A DNA stretch of 64,000 bases from JAKAGZ01 sp963783855 (GTDB lineage: Bacteria; Bacteroidota; Ignavibacteria; Ignavibacteriales; Ignavibacteriaceae), in NCBI GenBank assembly GCA_963783855.1, contig CAWAPE010000008.1:1-64000 (forward strand), written 5' to 3'. Shown here one piece after another: positions 60,681 to 64,000 of this stretch (within the stretch, counting starts at the first letter, position 1; each line of letters begins with the position of its first letter). The notes below the pieces were generated by a model, which saw only the letters and a list, made by a program, of their open reading frames with translations, did no database searches and was not told where the DNA came from. Both the position numbers and the translations under genes were made by a program.

Positions 60681-61985
60681 ATGAAACCACTAAAGAGAAT
60701 TACTTTAGTGACTTACATATTTTATCTTCTTACATTTTCTATAATTAGCTTCGTTATAGTAAAAAAACTATTTTTTTCTGATAACACGGAACAAACTGAT
60801 AATATCAAAAAAGAAGAACACGTTGTAAAAATAAACGAATACGGTTTTATTTCAGATTCTTTAAACCGCGAAGACGCTACAATAAACCCGAATGAGACAT
60901 TTTCCGATCTGCTTTTGAATTACAATGTCCCCTACTCTAAAATAGATTTTATATCGAGAAATTTTAAAGAAACTTTTGATTTCAGAAAAATTGTTGCCGG
61001 AAAATCTTATCACGTTTATACTACAAAAGACAGCCTTGCTAAAATTGCATACCTGGTTTATGAAAAGAATCCAATAGACTATGTAGTTGTTAATCTTAAA
61101 GATACAACGGATGTTATCGCCGGCTCAAAGAAAGTAACAGTTCAAACAAAGAAGGCTGAAGGTGTAATCCACAGCTCACTTTACCAGACAATGGTAGATA
61201 ATGAAGTAGACCCAGAGCTTGTATTTAAACTTGCCGAAATTTATGCATGGCAAATTGATTTTTACCGGATTCAAAAAGGAGACAGTTTTAAAGTAATTTA
61301 TGAAGAACAATATGTAGACGGGCAGCCAATAGGGATCGGGAAAGTAATTGGAGCTTATTTTAACGCATCCGGTGAAGCCTTTTATGCAATAAATTTTGAA
61401 AAAGACGGTGATGATCATTTTTATGATGAAAACGGTAAAAGTCTGAGAAAAGCATTCCTTAAAGCGCCGGTAAAATTCACACGTATTTCTTCAAGATATT
61501 CTCTCCGCCGTTATCACCCGATTGAACATAGAGTCAAAGCTCACCTCGGTACCGATTACGTAGCCCCTACCGGAACACCTATTCATTCAACCGGAGATGG
61601 AGTTGTAATTGAAGCCCGCTATAAAAGATTTAACGGTAACTATGTAAAAATCAGGCACAACAGCGTTTACACAACACAATATCTTCATATGTCAAAAATC
61701 GCAAAGGGAATGCACCGGGGTGTACACGTAAAACAGGGACAGGTAATTGGCTACGTTGGAATGACAGGTGAAGCAACCGGTCCGCACGTATGTTACCGTT
61801 TCTGGAAAAATGGTGCACAGGTTGATCCATTTAAACAAAAAATCCCATCGGCACACCCTGTTGCCAAAAAATTAGAGCCAGAATTTAATATTATAAAAAA
61901 TAATGTTCTTGCTGAACTTGACAGCCTTGGTATTAAAAATGAAAAGCCCAAAGTAGCTACGGCAGGCGCCAGTGAAAAGCCTTAA
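60681..61985 (+). CDS. M23 peptidoglycan DD-endopeptidase, HxC zinc-site variant
   Basis: The 434-residue protein has a signal anchor (IFYLLTFSIISFVIVKKLFF, about residues 13-32), an OapA/LysM-like N-terminal region (NEYGFISDSLNREDATINPNETFSDLLLNYNV), and an M23 LytM domain at about 280-380. Zinc ligands His288 and Asp292 are in HLGTDY. The usual HxH motif is H369-V-C371 (GPHVCYRFWKNG), so the third ligand would be Cys instead of His, a variant I recall from Bacteroidota homologues. It should cleave cross-links in the cell wall in the periplasm. Confidence 0.9.
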   Translation: MKPLKRITLVTYIFYLLTFSIISFVIVKKLFFSDNTEQTDNIKKEEHVVKINEYGFISDSLNREDATINPNETFSDLLLNYNVPYSKIDFISRNFKETFDFRKIVAGKSYHVYTTKDSLAKIAYLVYEKNPIDYVVVNLKDTTDVIAGSKKVTVQTKKAEGVIHSSLYQTMVDNEVDPELVFKLAEIYAWQIDFYRIQKGDSFKVIYEEQYVDGQPIGIGKVIGAYFNASGEAFYAINFEKDGDDHFYDENGKSLRKAFLKAPVKFTRISSRYSLRRYHPIEHRVKAHLGTDYVAPTGTPIHSTGDGVVIEARYKRFNGNYVKIRHNSVYTTQYLHMSKIAKGMHRGVHVKQGQVIGYVGMTGEATGPHVCYRFWKNGAQVDPFKQKIPSAHPVAKKLEPEFNIIKNNVLAELDSLGIKNEKPKVATAGASEKP

Positions 61986-62092
61986 TTTTAAGTCAAATTC
62001 CTATAATTCCTAATTTCAGTTCTCTTTACTGCCCTTCGATATCTATCAATTCTTTTATATATTTATAGTTTAAAATTCCCCTATCGGAGATA

Positions 62093-63543
62093 ATGAACGA
62101 ATATTTTGAAGCTGTAATCGGGCTTGAAGTACATGCCCAACTACTTACCGAAAGCAAGGTATTTTGCGGTTGTTCTACAAAGTTTGGAAATACTCCTAAT
62201 ACTAACGTCTGCCCGGTTTGCCTTGGCCATCCCGGAGTTCTGCCGGTTTTAAATAAAAAAGTAGTGGAGTTCATTGCTCTGATGGGCTTAGCGACAAACT
62301 GCACAGTAAATGAAAAATCAGTTTTTGCAAGAAAGAATTATTTTTATCCCGACCTCCCGAAAGGTTACCAGATTTCCCAGTATGATAAGCCAATTTGTGA
62401 AAATGGATTTCTTGATATAAAAAAGAAAGATGGTAGCTTCAAAAAAAATTGGCATTACGCGAATTCATATGGAAGAAGATGCGGGAAAATCCATTCACGA
62501 CCAGACAAAGGAAACTCTGGTTGATCTGAACAGATGCGGAGTTCCATTAATTGAAATTGTAAGTGAGCCGGATATCCGCAGTGCTGAAGAAGCAGTTTTG
62601 TACCTTACCAAAATCAGACAGATTGTTCAATACCTGCGTATCTGTGACGGTAATATGGAAGAAGGTTCGTTAAGGTGCGATGCAAACATTTCAGTCAGGT
62701 CGACCGGACAAAAAGAATTCGGTACAAAAACCGAAGTAAAAAATATGAATTCATTCCGAAACCTGGAACGCGCAATAAATTTTGAAATCAACAGACAGGT
62801 TGAAACACTGGAAGAAGGTGGAAAAATTGTACAGGAAACCCTGTTATGGAACGCTGACGTAGAATGAAGCTGTTTCAATGAGAAGCAAAGAAGAAGCACA
62901 CGATTACAGGTATTTTCCAGAACCAGATTTATTGCCGGTTATTATGGATGATAAATGGCAAAAAGAGCTAAAATTGAAACTTCCGGAACTTCCCGAAGTA
63001 AGAAAGGAAAGATTTATCAACGATTTTAACCTGCCCGAATACGACGCTGATATTTTAACTCTTAACAGGGATATTGCAGATTATTATGAGAATGTTCTGA
63101 AAACAACAAAAGATTATAAATCAGCAAGCAATTGGGTAATGGGGGAAATACTGAAAACAATCAATGAAGAAAAAATTGATATAAAAGACTTTCCTGTTGT
63201 TCCGGAAAACCTGGGTAAACTAATTAATCTGATTAATGAAGGTACGATAAGCAGCAAGATAGCAAAGGATATATTCCCTGAATTGCTGAAAGGTTTAAAA
63301 AATCCTGATGAAATTGTAAAAGAAAAAAATCTTGTTCAGATTAGTGATACAAAAAAAATTGAAGAAATCATCAATAAAATTATTGAAGAACATAAATCAG
63401 AAGTACAGACATACCTCGATGGCAAAGATAAAGTATTGGGATTTTTTGTCGGTAAAATTATGAAAGAAACAAAAGGGAAAGCTAATCCCAAAATTGTAAA
63501 CGATATTCTTAAAGAAAAGTTAGAAAGTTACAGGAATAAATAG
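62093..63543 (+). pseudogene. gatB: gatB, Asp/Glu-tRNA amidotransferase subunit B, two frameshifts
   Basis: Three consecutive frames together give a normal GatB: YFEAVIGLEVHAQLLTESKVFCGCSTKFG... NTNVCPVCLGHPGVLPVLN... ITRIHMEEDAGKSIHD... VDLNRCGVPLIEIVSEPD... LRCDANISVR... KTEVKNMNSFRNLERAI... EEAHDYRYFPEPDLLPV, and a YqeY-like tail. The first shift is at a run of eight A (62441-62448, one A too many). The second is near 62861-62868, where an extra base makes a stop before AVSMRSKEEAHDYRYF. GatB is normally essential for making Gln-tRNA or Asn-tRNA, so sequence errors are at least as likely as true decay. Confidence 0.9.
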
Positions 63544-63573
63544 ATTTTATTATCAAACTTGCAGGAGAAAAAA

Positions 63574-64000
63574 TTGTCATTTAAATCAGGATTAAAAAGA
63601 TTTTTTGGTGTCAAGCCACCGGAAGATCCGAATAAGCCCAAAACCTCAAAAGAAAAAGCAAGAGAATTTGCGGAGTCATTATTTTTTGCATTAATCGCTG
63701 CATTCTTTATCATTACGTTCATAGTTCAGAATACGAGAATTCCTACAGGTTCAATGGAAAATACAATTCTTGTGGGAGATTTCGTCTTGGTTAATAAATT
63801 TATTTACGGTTCGTCCTCTCCAAGGTTCATACCTTTTACAAATATTCCTCTTCCCCATTTCACATTGCCCGCTTTAAGAGAACCCAAAAGAGATGATATT
63901 GTAGTTTTTGAATGGCCCGGATACAAGGATCAGATGCACGCCGATGACTGGGGTGTAAATTATGTTAAAAGATGTATTGGGCTGCCAGGTGACACTGTGC
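63574..64000 (+). CDS. lepB: Signal peptidase I (5' part)
   Basis: The frame starts at TTG 63574 with GCAGGAG (63561-63567) before it and runs off the right edge. After a short cytoplasmic segment comes one transmembrane helix (SLFFALIAAFFIITFIV, about residues 35-52). Then come the catalytic Ser60 in IPTGSMENTILVGDF and the catalytic Lys132 in YVKRCIGLPGD. The layout matches the S26 signal peptidase, which removes signal peptides at the periplasmic face. No ATG start is available nearby. 30 bases separate it from the gatB stop. Confidence 0.93.
   Translation, partial: MSFKSGLKRFFGVKPPEDPNKPKTSKEKAREFAESLFFALIAAFFIITFIVQNTRIPTGSMENTILVGDFVLVNKFIYGSSSPRFIPFTNIPLPHFTLPALREPKRDDIVVFEWPGYKDQMHADDWGVNYVKRCIGLPGDTV

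Overview
The window looks like a chromosome segment from a Bacteroidota/Ignavibacteria-type bacterium. Three secreted proteins end in a type IX secretion (Por) sorting domain carrying an NYPNPFNP motif. An MPCGKKRKRH-type AURKAIP1/COX24 mini-protein, a CPXCG protein and many low-GC glycosyltransferases fit the same group. This assignment is by inference from gene content, because no rRNA gene is present.

Layout. Positions 1-2878 are the right end of an integrated element: minus-strand phage/ICE-like genes, a divergent regulator with an 11-bp inverted-repeat operator, and a tyrosine integrase. It ends at a 42-nt 3' fragment of tRNA-Pro(CGG) that looks like an attachment site. A tiny GIY-YIG endonuclease gene (2880-3125) follows, lying between this fragment and a second, broken tRNA-Pro(GGG) whose T-arm carries a 19-nt palindrome. 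Then come yajQ and a CPXCG protein. Positions 4125-20548 hold a complete minus-strand division and cell wall (dcw) operon in the order mraZ-rsmH-ftsL-ftsI-murE-murF-mraY-murD-ftsW-murG-(PH-like membrane protein)-murC-ftsQ-ftsA-ftsZ. A textbook triple MraZ box lies in its promoter.

Positions 20868-38343 hold a nine-heme secreted cytochrome and a surface polysaccharide locus. The locus has a decayed wzi-like gene, a WecA/MraY-like initiating transferase, several GT2 and GT4 glycosyltransferases, two acetyltransferases, wzy and wzx. It is rich in breakage: wzy is frameshifted at a T10 tract, a glycosyltransferase pseudogene sits between repeats, one GT4 is only half-length, one GT2 has an in-frame palindromic repeat, and an S23 four-helix-bundle gene is flanked by inverted heptamer arrays.

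Positions 39151-45030 encode an OmpA-family protein, a subtilisin and a metallophosphoesterase, the last two with type IX sorting tails. Positions 45031-48885 hold small secreted or membrane proteins, a dead tRNA with a second T-arm palindrome, an intact tRNA-Thr(CGT), the mini-protein, a zinc-ribbon/TPR protein and an HU/IHF protein. Positions 49268-64000 hold a copper module (HMA-AraC regulator, copZ, copA), an IMPDH-family enzyme, pepF, corA, an M1 aminopeptidase, an M23 peptidase, gatB and the start of lepB.

The most unusual signals are two. The first is the GIY-YIG gene bracketed by tRNA-Pro ends. The second is the presence of two unrelated tRNA relics that both carry an 18-19 nt palindrome at exactly the same place, between tRNA positions 53 and 54. 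gatB, normally essential, has two single-base frameshifts, so some frameshifts in this window may be sequence errors.
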